DNA of 64,000 nucleotides from Oceanobacillus sojae (GCF_900162665.1 NZ_LT727809.1:1-64000); one strand, 5' to 3'. Shown: positions 44,733 through 54,277, counted from the first letter of the stretch. Notes: generated by a model not told the origin, from the letters alone. Numbers and translations are program-made.

Positions 44733-45899
44733 GTGAAGATAGGAATTGATAAACTGGGATTTTATGCACCACATCTGTATGTAGATATGAATGATTTAGC
44801 AAAAGAACGAGGAATTGATCCGGGTAAATTCACCATTGGTCTGGGACAGGATGAAATGGCTGTTCCGCCGGTGACACAAGATCCGGTTTCTTTAGCAGCT
44901 AATGCAGCAGATCAGATTTTAGATGAGGAAGATAAGGAGAAAATCGATTTAGTTATTTTTGGAACAGAATCTGGAGTGGATCATTCCAAATCAGCTGCTG
45001 TTTATATACATCAATTATTAGGTTTGAATCCCAGAGCCCGCTCAGTAGAACTGAAGCAGGCCTGCTACGGAGCAACTGCGGGAATTCAAATGGCAAAAGG
45101 ACATATTGCGCTTCACCCGGATAAAAAAGTTCTTGTGTTAGCCTCTGATATTGCGCGTTACGGGTTGAACACCCCAGGGGAATCAACACAAGGCGCCGGT
45201 GCAGTTGCTATTTTAGTAAGTGCTTCTCCAAGATTACTGGAGCTGGAAAGTGAAAGTACGTATTATACAGAGGATATTATGGATTTTTGGAGACCGGTAT
45301 ATTCCACAACCGCTTATGTGGATGGAAAGTACTCCAACGAACAATATATTGCCTTTTTCCAAAAAGTATGGAAAGACTATCAGGAACAGACTGGAAGAAA
45401 TTTAGAGGATTTCGCAGCAATAGCTTTTCATTTACCATATACAAAAATGGGCTGGAAAGCATTGCGTACAGTGATTGAGGATGCATCTGAGGAAGTACAG
45501 GAAAGATTAAAAAATAATTATCAGATCAGTACGAAATATAACCGTAATGTAGGAAATATTTACACCGGTTCCCTTTATCTCAGTCTGATTTCATTATTAG
45601 AAAATCAGGATGAGTTAAAAGAAGGAGATACGATTGGTTTATACAGCTACGGTTCTGGAGCTGTCGGCGAATTCTTCTCCGGAAAACTGCAGCCGGGCTA
45701 TAAAAAGCATCTGCAGACAGCAGAGCATCAAGCAATGTTTGCAAATAGAGAATGTATTTCTGTAGCAGCGTATGAGAAAGTATTTGAAGAATCACTTCCA
45801 ACAGATGGCAGTGAGAAACAGCTGAATATTGATGAAGATCCGGCAAAAATCTGTTTAGCCGGTGTAAAAGATCATATTCGCAGCTATGCAGCTAAATAG
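44733..45899 (+). CDS. mvaS: Hydroxymethylglutaryl-CoA synthase
   Basis: This 388-residue thiolase-fold enzyme condenses acetoacetyl-CoA and acetyl-CoA to HMG-CoA, the first committed step of the mevalonate pathway. The catalytic triad fits the Staphylococcus aureus numbering exactly: Glu79 (in IFGTESG), Cys111 (in LKQACYGATAG) and His233 (in AIAFHLPYTKMG). Length matches primary-metabolism MvaS rather than the longer PksG type. The start codon is GTG, with GGTAGGA upstream. No other mevalonate genes are next to it. Confidence 0.93.
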   Translation: MKIGIDKLGFYAPHLYVDMNDLAKERGIDPGKFTIGLGQDEMAVPPVTQDPVSLAANAADQILDEEDKEKIDLVIFGTESGVDHSKSAAVYIHQLLGLNPRARSVELKQACYGATAGIQMAKGHIALHPDKKVLVLASDIARYGLNTPGESTQGAGAVAILVSASPRLLELESESTYYTEDIMDFWRPVYSTTAYVDGKYSNEQYIAFFQKVWKDYQEQTGRNLEDFAAIAFHLPYTKMGWKALRTVIEDASEEVQERLKNNYQISTKYNRNVGNIYTGSLYLSLISLLENQDELKEGDTIGLYSYGSGAVGEFFSGKLQPGYKKHLQTAEHQAMFANRECISVAAYEKVFEESLPTDGSEKQLNIDEDPAKICLAGVKDHIRSYAAK

Positions 45900-45905
45900 T
45901 AATAT

Positions 45906-45948
45906 AAAAACTCCTGGAAAAATAACTTTTGACTGGGAGTTTTTTTGT
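45906..45948 (+). terminator. Terminator after mvaS
   Basis: AAAAACTCC pairs with GGGAGTTTTTTT around a loop of about 20 bases. Confidence 0.75.
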
Positions 45949-46080
45949 TGAAAATAAAAAGTGAATATGGAGGAAGCATATTTCATCTGCTTATATTCAT
46001 TCAAATAGGTGGAATTGATGATTTCAAAATGTATAATTGGGGTAGAGTGAAGCATATCATAAAAGTTGGAGGGTATTCTA

Positions 46081-47466
46081 ATGACAAATAGTAAAGAAGT
46101 TATTAAAGTAACGAATCCGGCAACAGGCGAAGTAGTAGATTCAGTCTTAAAAGGTGGTAAGAAAGAGGCGGAACAGGCAGTTGATAAAGCACATCAGGCC
46201 TTTCAGGAGTGGTCGAAACAATCTGTCTATGAAAGAACTGCTTTATTAAATAAATGGCATGGACTTATTGAACAGCATGAATCAGAATTAGCCGAAATCA
46301 TGACATTGGAACAAGGAAAACCTGTAAAGGAAGCGGCAGGAGAAATTCAATATGCCAACAGCTTTATTGCCTGGTATGCAGAAGAGGGAAAAAGGCTCTA
46401 TGGCGAAACAATTCCTGCAACAGCGAGAGATAAGCGGATCGTTGTCACCCGTCAGCCTGTTGGAGTTATTGCAGCAATTACACCATGGAATTTTCCGGCT
46501 GCAATGATTACCCGTAAGGTTGCACCGGCATTGGCAGCAGGCTGCACGGCAGTTGTGAAACCGGCGAGCGCTACACCTTTAACAGCTATTCGTCTGCGTG
46601 AGCTTGCGATAGAAGCAGGAATTCCGGAGGGCGTGCTTCAAATTGTAACAGGAAGCTCCAGTGAAATTAGTGATGCCTGGATGGAGGATACACGGGTCCG
46701 GAAAATATCATTTACTGGCTCAACAGAGGTAGGTAAATTATTAATGCGGAAATCTGCTGATACAGTGAAAAAGATTTCTCTGGAGCTCGGCGGTCTTGCA
46801 CCATTGATTGTTATGGAAGATGCAGACATTGACAAAGCTGTGAATGGAGCGATTGCTTCTAAATATCGTAATGCGGGGCAAACCTGTGTCTGTGCGAACA
46901 GAATTTATGTTCATGAGTCTATTGAACAGAAGTTTGCAAAGGCTTTTGCAGAAAAAGTCGCTCAGCTAAAAGTAGGGAATGGTTTAGAAGAAGGAGTAGA
47001 AATTGGTCCTTTAATTGACCAGTCAGCAGTTGAAAAAGTGCAGAAGCATATTAAGGACGCTCTGAACAAAGGAGCAGAAAAACTGTTAGGTGATGAAAAA
47101 GCAAATGAAGGTTTATTTTTTAGCCCGGTTGTATTAACCAATGTAAATGATGAGATGCTGTGTATGCATGAAGAAACCTTTGGCCCTCTGGCTCCGATCA
47201 CCACATTTGAGTCCAAGGAAGAAGTTATTGCGCGTGCTAACAATACTCCTTATGGATTAGCCGCATATTTATTCACAGAAAACCTCACTACAGCGATTGA
47301 GGTTGGTGAACAATTAGAGTATGGGATTGTCGGTATTAATGACGGCGGCCCGTCAACAGCACAAGCTCCATTTGGCGGCTTTAAAGAGAGTGGACTAGGC
47401 CGTGAAGGCGGTCACCACGGAATTGATGAGTATGTTGAGGTGAAATACCTGTCCATCCAGCTATGA
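46081..47466 (+). CDS. gabD: Succinate-semialdehyde dehydrogenase (GabD family)
   Basis: This 461-residue aldehyde dehydrogenase has the GabD pattern: [22 protein letters not shown] near residues 138-159, [11 protein letters not shown] near 211-221, LELGGLAP near 235-242 (catalytic Glu) and [12 protein letters not shown] with the likely catalytic Cys269. The cysteine pair CVC is typical of SSADH. It oxidises succinate semialdehyde to succinate with NAD(P)+. ATG 46081 has GGAGGG about seven bases upstream. No gabT is adjacent, so other semialdehydes cannot be excluded. Confidence 0.9.
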   Translation: MTNSKEVIKVTNPATGEVVDSVLKGGKKEAEQAVDKAHQAFQEWSKQSVYERTALLNKWHGLIEQHESELAEIMTLEQGKPVKEAAGEIQYANSFIAWYAEEGKRLYGETIPATARDKRIVVTRQPVGVIAAITPWNFPAAMITRKVAPALAAGCTAVVKPASATPLTAIRLRELAIEAGIPEGVLQIVTGSSSEISDAWMEDTRVRKISFTGSTEVGKLLMRKSADTVKKISLELGGLAPLIVMEDADIDKAVNGAIASKYRNAGQTCVCANRIYVHESIEQKFAKAFAEKVAQLKVGNGLEEGVEIGPLIDQSAVEKVQKHIKDALNKGAEKLLGDEKANEGLFFSPVVLTNVNDEMLCMHEETFGPLAPITTFESKEEVIARANNTPYGLAAYLFTENLTTAIEVGEQLEYGIVGINDGGPSTAQAPFGGFKESGLGREGGHHGIDEYVEVKYLSIQL

Positions 47467-47559
47467 TACTCACCTGAAAATGTGTGCAGTTAAAAGGCTT
47501 GTAATTGAAAATAATCATTTCTGAGATAGCAATAAAAACATCTGAGTACAGGCAATCAT

Positions 47560-47611
47560 GCTTTACAGACTGAATCTTTGCCAGCGGAAGCCGGGATTCA
47601 GTCTGTAAAGC
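47560..47611. terminator. Perfect 17-bp hairpin after gabD
   Basis: The arms at 47560-47576 and 47595-47611 (GCTTTACAGACTGAATC and its exact complement) enclose 18 bases containing CCAGCGGAAGCCGG. There is no T run on the plus strand, so it may be a factor-dependent or RNA-stabilising hairpin. It lies 93 bases after gabD. Confidence 0.5.
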
Positions 47612-47741
47612 TTATCAAATGAAATAGAAGGCAGATGTATTTGAACTATTCTATTTTCAAATTCATAAGAAAAAACGGTATTTTATTTCCGTGACACGTT
47701 TGAAGGAAAGCTGTATACTACTTCTAGAGAGGTGCAGGTGA

Positions 47742-48791
47742 ATGGAATTTAATATTGGCCCCAGGATGTTAAAGACAGGGCTGGCAGTAACATTAACACT
47801 ATTAATTACAAGTTTTTTTGATATGGAATATGCTGTTATCGCAGCGATTGCATCTGTTATAGCAATGCAGCCGTCTATCATGCGCTCATTCAATTATATT
47901 AAAGAAGTAGTTATTGGAAACTCTGTCGGAGCAACACTCGCCATTTTAGGGGTATTTTTACTCGGCAGTCATCCTATCTCAGTCGGTGCAGTTGTTATTT
48001 TATCCATTGCAATCAATATCAAGCTTGGCTTGACCAAAACAATTAATTTAACAGTTCTAACTATTGTCAGTATGATGGTAGCAAGTCACGGAGATCATAT
48101 TAATTTCTTTTATATTTTATCCCGTGTATCTCTGGTAGCCATTGGGGTGCTTTCTGCTTTTATTGTTAATGTATTTGTAAATCCCCCAAATCATCAAAAG
48201 ATTCTGTTTCAGATGATTAAGGAAGCTAGTGAGAGCTCTCATTTTCTTCTGCGGGTTATTCCGAGCAATACAATGAGTGTACCGCAAATTCGTGATGAAG
48301 AAAGAAAAGTGGAGAAGCAAATAAATAAAATAAGAGATTATTTTGATATCATTACAGATGAGAAAAATAGATTATTTATTCGAAAACGCAGATCGTTTTT
48401 CCGGAACATTGTGATCTATAAGCAAATGATACAGGTATTGCGGAAAAAGCATACATTGATTGTAGAGCTGGAGAAAAATTTAAAGGAAATTGAACAGATG
48501 GCAGCCGGTAAATCCTTCTTAATTAAAAAGCTGGTCAGCGAAATCAATAACTATAGTGAAAATGTCTTTCTCATGTATGAGGACCGTATCGTTCTGGATA
48601 GAGATTTGCAAAAAGAGACAAAACAGGCGATGGGTGTAACGATTAATAATTTAATTGATGCATTACAGGGTACAGACTATGAAAAATGGCATTATGTCTT
48701 TCCTGTTGCGAATAGTATCGTGGAACTTTTTTATGAACTGGATAAGCTGGAAAAGTATGTCCGTAAAAAAGGGTTACATGCAGAGGGATAA
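47742..48791 (+). CDS. Aromatic acid exporter / FUSC-type membrane protein
   Basis: This 349-residue protein has six or so hydrophobic segments in its first 150 residues (GPRMLKTGLAVTLTLLITSF; AVIAAIASVIAMQPS; VVIGNSVGATLAILGVFL) and a long helical cytoplasmic C-terminal domain rich in Lys and Glu. It matches the ArAE_1/aromatic acid exporter group of Bacillus (YgaE/YqjA-like). GAGAGGTG lies seven bases before the ATG. The export substrate is unknown. Confidence 0.8.
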   Translation: MEFNIGPRMLKTGLAVTLTLLITSFFDMEYAVIAAIASVIAMQPSIMRSFNYIKEVVIGNSVGATLAILGVFLLGSHPISVGAVVILSIAINIKLGLTKTINLTVLTIVSMMVASHGDHINFFYILSRVSLVAIGVLSAFIVNVFVNPPNHQKILFQMIKEASESSHFLLRVIPSNTMSVPQIRDEERKVEKQINKIRDYFDIITDEKNRLFIRKRRSFFRNIVIYKQMIQVLRKKHTLIVELEKNLKEIEQMAAGKSFLIKKLVSEINNYSENVFLMYEDRIVLDRDLQKETKQAMGVTINNLIDALQGTDYEKWHYVFPVANSIVELFYELDKLEKYVRKKGLHAEG

Positions 48792-48979
48792 ATGTAGAGC
48801 GCAGGTATTAGCCGAAGGAGATTGTGATGTCACAGTCTTCTTTGTCTTGTGCTGAGGAAATATAATCCGAAACTTCATTTCGAGTCAGCTTTTCTCTTTC
48901 TTTTATAAAAGAAGACTATCAGTGATAAATTTTTTGTTTGTCAATATCAGAAAAACGGGTATAGTTATCCTCTGTTTTG

Positions 48980-49001
48980 TATATAGTAGTAATACTATAT
49001 A
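48980..49001. promoter_or_regulatory. Inverted repeat before a small gene
   Basis: TATATAGTA (48980-48988) and TACTATATA (48993-49001) form a perfect 9-bp inverted repeat around GTAA. It lies 20-40 bases before the start codon of the next gene, within the likely promoter, and may be an operator. Confidence 0.4.
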
Positions 49002-49020
49002 TAGAAGGGGGAGTATCAAT

Positions 49021-49209
49021 TTGGTACGTTTTTTATCTCGTCATGAATTAGAAAATCTATATTATATGTATGAAAGGTATGAGGAGACCTACCATACTTT
49101 ACAGCAAAGCAAGCAGGAGCAAATCCCGGAAGATTTGCAGATGCAAATAGATGAACAAATGGAAATTGTTAAGAAGCAGCAGCGCCAAATGCTTTCTTCA
49201 CTAACATAA
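49021..49209 (+). CDS. Small hypothetical protein (Gln/Glu-rich helix)
   Basis: This 62-residue protein (MVRFLSRHELENLYYMYERY, then QIPEDLQMQIDEQMEIVKKQQ) is charged and helical, with a possible short coiled coil. The start codon is TTG, with a strong GGGGGAG eight bases upstream; upstream in-frame sequence has no ribosome site. A good terminator follows directly. I do not recognise a family. Confidence 0.6.
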   Translation: MVRFLSRHELENLYYMYERYEETYHTLQQSKQEQIPEDLQMQIDEQMEIVKKQQRQMLSSLT

Positions 49210-49245
49210 AAAGCGTGTAGGGTAACTATCTCTACACGCTTTTAT
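49209..49245. terminator. Bidirectional terminator
   Basis: AAAAGCGTGTAG (49209-49220) pairs exactly with CTACACGCTTTT (49232-49243), with A and T tracts at either side. It ends the small gene and the convergent symporter gene. Confidence 0.9.
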
Positions 49246-49250
49246 GAATT

Positions 49251-50723
49251 TTATCGTTTTTTATTCTGAAGGTTTTCCTTTATATAATCAATAAATTCAT
49301 TTGCCTTTTGTGTTGGAGCATTTGTGAATAAACTAACAAAGATAAACAGTAATGTTGATAGAATAAGTCCCCATAGGCCAGAAGCCAGTCCAAACGGTTT
49401 TGCCTGCAACAGCTCTAAAATCAGAACAAGGGCGCCGGGGATGATGGTACTCGCTAATACAGCAGCTGCTGTTCCTTTTTTCCAAAAGAAAGCGCCAAAA
49501 ATTGCCGGAACCACAACGATTAAACCTGCAGAGGAAGCCACAGATAATACGGCAATCAAATCTAACTGCAGTTCTGCGAATAAATAAGCCAATAAAGCAA
49601 TAACAGGGATAATAAATTTTCCAATCTTAAGCTGGACACGATCTGTTGTATCTTCGCGAATATTTCCATATACATCCTTTGCAAACATGGAAGATAGTGT
49701 AAGCAATATAGAATCAATCGTTGAAACAGCGGCGGCAATAATACCTACCATTACAATAACAGCCAGAACAGGCGGTATCGCCGATGAAGACAGTACAACA
49801 GGTGTTGCTAAATCAGGATTGTCTAATCCCGGTTCCAGTAAGAAAGCGGAATAACCCCAGAAGATAGATACAAAGGTATAAATTAATCCAAATATCATAA
49901 AGCCTAACAGCATATGCCGCATGCTTTTTAAAGAAGCAGGCATAAACAGACGCTGACTGACTTGTGGATTGGAAATGCTGAAGAAAAACCAGGGTATGGT
50001 TAATCCAATAAATGTTAAAAAGCTGAAATAGCCATTACCAGGCACTGTCAGCATTTCAGGATGACTGGTTTCCAGCTGCTGAAAGAATCCAGTGAACCCG
50101 CCCAGCTCGTGAATCAGAAAGAGTACAATCAAAGTAGATCCAATAATCATAAATAACGATTGCAGAGAATCCGTCCAGGCAACAGAGCGTATTCCAGCAA
50201 TATAAGCAAAGACAATCGCTAATATGACAGCGATGATTACACCAGTACTGAACGAGATTTGCTGGTTGGATACACCCTGCAATAAATATCCTACACCAGC
50301 CAGCTGTACGGCACTATATGGAATAAGAAAAAGACAGTTACTAATAGCAATTGCAATGGCCACAGCTTTACTTTGATAACGATCACCAATCATTTCAGAA
50401 GGTGTAATATATCCATATTTTTTACCAGCGATCCAAAAACGTGGGCCAAAAAATGCGATTAACGATACACCCATTAAATAAATTAACTCAAAGCCGAGTG
50501 CTCCGACGCCTCCGCGATAGGTAAGCCCTGCTAACCCGACCAGCATAAACGCGCTGTATGTAGTAGCACTGTAGCTTAATGCAGAAACAAAACCGCCCAG
50601 TTTACGATCTCCCAAGAAATAAGCTCCCATATTTGTCTGCTTGCCGGTCCGTGACAAAAAAGCGATAAAAACAGATACAGCAATATAAATTCCTAATCCC
50701 CACCAAATAAGCGATACATTCAT
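49251..50723 (-). CDS. Sodium:solute symporter (SSS family, YhjB-like)
   Basis: This 490-residue membrane protein has about 13 hydrophobic segments. SSS features are YFLGDRKLGGFVSALSYSATTYSAF near residues 35-59, the Na+-site region with AGIRSVAWTDSLQSLFM near 177-193 and AAAVSTIDSILLTLSSMFAKDVY near 330-352. It forms a pair with the small protein encoded just before it through a 4-bp ATGA overlap, as in B. subtilis yhjC-yhjB. The substrate is unknown; proline, pantothenate and short-chain acids are known within the family. Confidence 0.87.
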   Translation of the reverse strand: MNVSLIWWGLGIYIAVSVFIAFLSRTGKQTNMGAYFLGDRKLGGFVSALSYSATTYSAFMLVGLAGLTYRGGVGALGFELIYLMGVSLIAFFGPRFWIAGKKYGYITPSEMIGDRYQSKAVAIAIAISNCLFLIPYSAVQLAGVGYLLQGVSNQQISFSTGVIIAVILAIVFAYIAGIRSVAWTDSLQSLFMIIGSTLIVLFLIHELGGFTGFFQQLETSHPEMLTVPGNGYFSFLTFIGLTIPWFFFSISNPQVSQRLFMPASLKSMRHMLLGFMIFGLIYTFVSIFWGYSAFLLEPGLDNPDLATPVVLSSSAIPPVLAVIVMVGIIAAAVSTIDSILLTLSSMFAKDVYGNIREDTTDRVQLKIGKFIIPVIALLAYLFAELQLDLIAVLSVASSAGLIVVVPAIFGAFFWKKGTAAAVLASTIIPGALVLILELLQAKPFGLASGLWGLILSTLLFIFVSLFTNAPTQKANEFIDYIKENLQNKKR

Positions 50724-50902
50724 TCCTCATTGCTCCAATCTTTTATCAGCATTGTATTGCATACGATTACAATTAAGGTTAATATCAACCAAAAAAGAAA
50801 GCTTCCATACCATTTTTCTACTTCTTTAAGAAGTGTAAAGGGAATGATAAAAGCAGCAAGAACAATAACTCCAATTATAATCGCTGAGATTTTTTCCTTC
50901 AT
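50720..50902 (-). CDS. Small membrane partner of the SSS symporter (YhjC-like)
   Basis: This 60-residue protein has two hydrophobic segments (about residues 5-25 and 33-53) and a charged tail ending in DWSNEE. GGAGGT lies seven bases before the ATG. The stop overlaps the symporter start (ATGA), so the two products are made together. Similar small subunits accompany many SSS transporters in Firmicutes; whether they are needed for transport is not settled. Confidence 0.8.
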   Translation of the reverse strand: MKEKISAIIIGVIVLAAFIIPFTLLKEVEKWYGSFLFWLILTLIVIVCNTMLIKDWSNEE

Positions 50903-51209
50903 GTCAATACCTCCGTTTATCTATGTGATTTGATTCACAATAAAAAGAATGTGAATTCGTTAACAATCATAGCAGATAGTTCATAAATTTGCCACATTTT
51001 TTTGTGAGAGGATAAGAATAAAATTTTTCACGCTGCTTATGTCTATGGGGAAAACCATAAACGATTTAAAAAGGAGGGCTGCTAAAATAGACTGAATCTT
51101 GGAGTCTCCATATCTCGGGAAAGGGAAAAACGAGCTTTTAGTTTCTTATGGCAACGTTTGCAAGATATTAATTTATCAGATAAACTTAGAAGAAAAAGGG
51201 AGGATAAAG
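50903..51209. other. 307-bp divergent spacer before ytnP
   Basis: No separate gene is supported. An AAAAAGGAGGG ribosome-like sequence at about 51068 is followed by no start codon in range. An in-frame extension of ytnP to 51099 begins with TTG but lacks a ribosome site. Confidence 0.4.
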
Positions 51210-52067
51210 ATGGAAATTTTACAGGTTGGCAGAGCGAAACTCACTTGGCTAAACGGAGGCGTAACGCATCTGGATGGCGGATCGATGTTCGGCGTAGTTC
51301 CAAAAGCGTTGTGGGAGAAAAAATATCCAAATAACGAAAAAAATCAAATTGAGCTGCGTACAGATCCTATTTTAATTGAACTGGATGGTTCTTATTTATT
51401 AATTGATTCAGGAATTGGGTGGAATAAACTATCAGATAAACAGAAAAGGAATTTCGGCGTGTTGGAAGAGACCAAACTAGAGGCATCTTTACTGGAATTG
51501 GGGTTAACGGCTGATGATATTGATATCGTTTTAATGACGCATCTCCATTATGATCATGCAAATGGTTTAACAAAGCCTGCCGGAGAAGGAGAATATGAAT
51601 CGGTGTTTAAAAAAGCAAAAATTTATGTTTCTCAGGTGGAGTGGGACGAGATGCGGCATCCTAACATCCGGTCTGTAAATACTTACTGGGAGAAAAATTG
51701 GAAACCAATTATAGAACAAGTTCATCCCTTTAAAGAGGAAGTGGAAATTTTACCGGGGTTAACGATGGTTCATACGGGAGGGCATAGTGATGGCCACGCT
51801 ATTATCCGATTTCAGGATGAAAAGGAGAGCTTCTTACATATGGCAGATATTATGCCGACACATGCGCATCAAAATAAGCTCTGGGTTCTTGCATATGACG
51901 ATTACCCTGTTCAATCAGTATTGCAAAAGGAATACTGGATGGAGCAGGGGTATAAAGAGAATGCGTGGTTCACTTTTTATCATGATGCGTATTTCCGCGC
52001 GGTTAAGTTTAATGAAGCAGGAGAAAAAATAGGTCAGGTAGAGCGTGTTCGTTCCACTTATGAATAA
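51210..52067 (+). CDS. ytnP: YtnP family metallo-beta-lactamase-fold hydrolase
   Basis: This 285-residue protein has the zinc-binding motif HLHYDH at residues 111-116 (His111, His113, Asp115, His116) and further ligand His in HTGGHSDGH near 188-196 and the late FYHDAYF. The fold is shared with N-acyl-homoserine lactonases; B. subtilis YtnP has been reported as a quorum-quenching lactonase and is also linked to inhibition of Streptomyces signalling. GGGAGG lies six bases before ATG 51210. The substrate here is inferred. Confidence 0.88.
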   Translation: MEILQVGRAKLTWLNGGVTHLDGGSMFGVVPKALWEKKYPNNEKNQIELRTDPILIELDGSYLLIDSGIGWNKLSDKQKRNFGVLEETKLEASLLELGLTADDIDIVLMTHLHYDHANGLTKPAGEGEYESVFKKAKIYVSQVEWDEMRHPNIRSVNTYWEKNWKPIIEQVHPFKEEVEILPGLTMVHTGGHSDGHAIIRFQDEKESFLHMADIMPTHAHQNKLWVLAYDDYPVQSVLQKEYWMEQGYKENAWFTFYHDAYFRAVKFNEAGEKIGQVERVRSTYE

Positions 52068-52093
52068 AAGGAATTGTTTTGGGCAGAGGGAAA

Positions 52094-52133
52094 ATAAAAA
52101 GGGCAGCAATCTCAAAAAAGAGAAGGCTGCCCT
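52094..52133 (-). terminator. Terminator of ytzB
   Basis: AGGGCAGC pairs with GCTGCCCT, and on the minus strand TTTTTATTTT follows. It lies between the convergent ytnP and ytzB genes. Confidence 0.8.
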
Positions 52134-52147
52134 GAATAAGCATTGTA

Positions 52148-52462
52148 TTAAACGGCTGCTTCTGTATCTATAACAGCGCCGGTTTCTATGTCTACGTAGA
52201 AATCAAATTGCTTGTTAGTACCATCGATATTTCTGGTTACTCCGCCGCGGTACACATCGTAAAGCAGACCGTTTCTTTCTAATTCTTCCGGTTTCATGTA
52301 AATCCAGGAGCCGCTGATAGGGCCGTTACGTTTAAACATTTCTTTTGCATGATTTAATGCTTTTTCTGGAGTGATTTTTGTTTGATTACTTACTTGTTCA
52401 CGTGCAATATATCCGATAGCAATACCGAGTGCTGCTGCAAGTAATACCTTTTTTTTGCTCAA
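52148..52462 (-). CDS. ytzB: YtzB-like PepSY-domain protein
   Basis: This 104-residue protein has an N-terminal hydrophobic segment (KKVLLAAALGIAIGYIA) and one PepSY domain: KITPEKALNHAKEMFK near residues 29-44 and FDFYVDIETGAVID near 86-99. PepSY domains often inhibit proteases outside the membrane. I chose TTG 52462 because GAGGTGA lies five bases upstream; TTG 52492 or an intervening GTG are alternatives. The place between ytnP and ytoP matches B. subtilis ytzB. Confidence 0.78.
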   Translation of the reverse strand: MSKKKVLLAAALGIAIGYIAREQVSNQTKITPEKALNHAKEMFKRNGPISGSWIYMKPEELERNGLLYDVYRGGVTRNIDGTNKQFDFYVDIETGAVIDTEAAV

Positions 52463-52645
52463 TTTATTCACCTCTGTTTTAGTAAGATTCAATGTCTGCT
52501 ATATGTGTAGTATATCGTAATTTGACAGAGAAATACAAACAATTGAACATAAATACTGGAAAGAGTTTCGCTTTTTCGAGTATACTTGCAGTAGTGTTAA
52601 TATCGTTTTTTAATCGATGCAGTAATATATTTAGGAGGCTTTTTA

Positions 52646-53710
52646 ATGAATAAAGAAACGCTTACACTGTTTAAGAATTTAACTGAATTACAGGGCGCGC
52701 CAGGTAATGAGCATGCTGTCCGTAATTTTATGAAACAAGAGCTGGAAAAATACTCGGATGAAATTATTCAGGATAATTTAGGTGGAGTGTTTGGCGTAAG
52801 AAATGGTAAAGGGCCTACGGTAATGGTAGCTGGTCACATGGATGAGGTAGGCTTTATGGTGACACAGATTACGGATAACGGAATGCTCCGCTTTCAGACT
52901 TTAGGCGGCTGGTGGAGTCAGGTTATGCTGGCTCAGCGTGTTCAGGTAATGACAAAAAATGGACCGGTTACTGGAGTTATCGGGTCTATTCCGCCACACT
53001 TACTGACAGATGCACAACGCGGTAAACCGATGGAGATAAAAAATATGTTAATTGATATCGGAGCGGATGATAAAGAGGATGTAGCACGTATCGGTGTCCG
53101 TCCGGGAGATACTATTGTTCCAATCACACCATTTGAACCGATGGCTAACGAGAAAAAAATTCTGGCAAAAGCCTGGGATAACCGTTATGGCTGTGGACTG
53201 GCCATCGAGCTTTTAAAAGAACTGCAGGGAGAAACTCTTCCAAATCAGCTTTACTCCGGTGCAACTGTTCAGGAGGAAGTCGGATTACGCGGATCACAGG
53301 TAGCGGCAAATATGATAAAGCCTGATATTTTTTATGCTTTAGATGCTTCGCCGGCAAATGATGCGTCAGGAGATAAGAAAGCATTTGGACAATTAGGAGA
53401 AGGAGCGTTATTGCGCATCTTTGACCGCACAATGATTACACATAAAGGAATGCGTGAATTTGTTCTCGATACGGCGGAATCGAATGATATTCCTTATCAA
53501 TACTTTATTTCACCAGGTGGTACGGATGCAGGCCGCGTCCATTTATCAGGCGACGGGGTACCTTCAGCAGTTGTCGGAATCTGCTCAAGGTATATTCATA
53601 CATCGGCATCCATCATCCATGTAGATGATTATGCAGCTGCGAAAGAATTGATTGTTAAACTTGTTAAAACAACTGACGAGACAGTGGTTTCCGGGTTAAA
53701 GCAAAGCTGA
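52646..53710 (+). CDS. ytoP: M42 family metallopeptidase (YtoP)
   Basis: This 354-residue protein is a TET/PepA-like glutamyl aminopeptidase of family M42. Expected metal ligands sit in [12 protein letters not shown] (near residues 64-75), [10 protein letters not shown] (near 174-183), the catalytic VQEEVGLRG (near 211-219) and [10 protein letters not shown] near the end. TAGGAGG lies about seven bases upstream. These enzymes form dodecameric, cytosolic, cobalt- or zinc-dependent aminopeptidases. Confidence 0.92.
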   Translation: MNKETLTLFKNLTELQGAPGNEHAVRNFMKQELEKYSDEIIQDNLGGVFGVRNGKGPTVMVAGHMDEVGFMVTQITDNGMLRFQTLGGWWSQVMLAQRVQVMTKNGPVTGVIGSIPPHLLTDAQRGKPMEIKNMLIDIGADDKEDVARIGVRPGDTIVPITPFEPMANEKKILAKAWDNRYGCGLAIELLKELQGETLPNQLYSGATVQEEVGLRGSQVAANMIKPDIFYALDASPANDASGDKKAFGQLGEGALLRIFDRTMITHKGMREFVLDTAESNDIPYQYFISPGGTDAGRVHLSGDGVPSAVVGICSRYIHTSASIIHVDDYAAAKELIVKLVKTTDETVVSGLKQS

Positions 53711-53714
53711 CAAT

Positions 53715-54227
53715 ATGCAAGAAACTGTTATTATAGGATCAAAAAATCCGACAAAAGTAGAGGCAGTTAAAAATGTATTTCAGGGATTTGAAGTAAGCTC
53801 ACTTGATGTACCTTCCAATGTATCTGTTCAGCCTTTTTCAGATGAAGAAACACGGGTTGGTGCGATTAATCGTGCAAAGGCGTGTGTATCCGGCGGGAGC
53901 GCTTCAATAGGAATCGGTTTAGAGGGGGGAGTGATGTATGTAGATGATACATTATTCCTCTGCAACTGGGGAGCTCTGGCTACAGAAAATGGAGAAATAT
54001 TCACAGCCAGCGGAGCAAGAATAGCTCTTCCAAAAGAAATTGAAAAAGGACTTCAAACAGCTGGTGAATTAAGTATTGTAATGGACGCATATACAAAAAA
54101 AGAAAATGTCCGCAGTCATGAGGGGGCAATTGGTATTTTTACGAATAACCTTGTGTCAAGAGAAGATATGTTTACGCATGTCGTGCAGCTTCTTAAAGGA
54201 CAGCTTGATTTTGCAAATAAAAAATGA
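53715..54227 (+). CDS. DUF84 family inosine/xanthosine triphosphatase
   Basis: This 170-residue protein resembles E. coli YjjX, which hydrolyses ITP and XTP. The N-terminal GSKNPTKVEAVKNVF (residues 8-22), the ETRVGAINRAKA segment (about 45-56) and GIGLEGGVMYVDDTLFLC near 67-85 match the family. Only four bases separate it from ytoP and no strong ribosome site is present, so translation may depend on ytoP. It lies in the same unit and before a strong terminator. Confidence 0.85.
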   Translation: MQETVIIGSKNPTKVEAVKNVFQGFEVSSLDVPSNVSVQPFSDEETRVGAINRAKACVSGGSASIGIGLEGGVMYVDDTLFLCNWGALATENGEIFTASGARIALPKEIEKGLQTAGELSIVMDAYTKKENVRSHEGAIGIFTNNLVSREDMFTHVVQLLKGQLDFANKK

Positions 54228-54265
54228 TAATAAAAAACAGGCCGTTCAGCCTGTTTTTTATTATC
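54226..54265. terminator. Bidirectional terminator
   Basis: GATAATAAAAAACAGGC pairs with GCCTGTTTTTTATTATC around CGTTCA. It serves the DUF84 gene and ytoQ. Confidence 0.93.
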
Positions 54266-54277
54266 ACCAAAAGTTAA

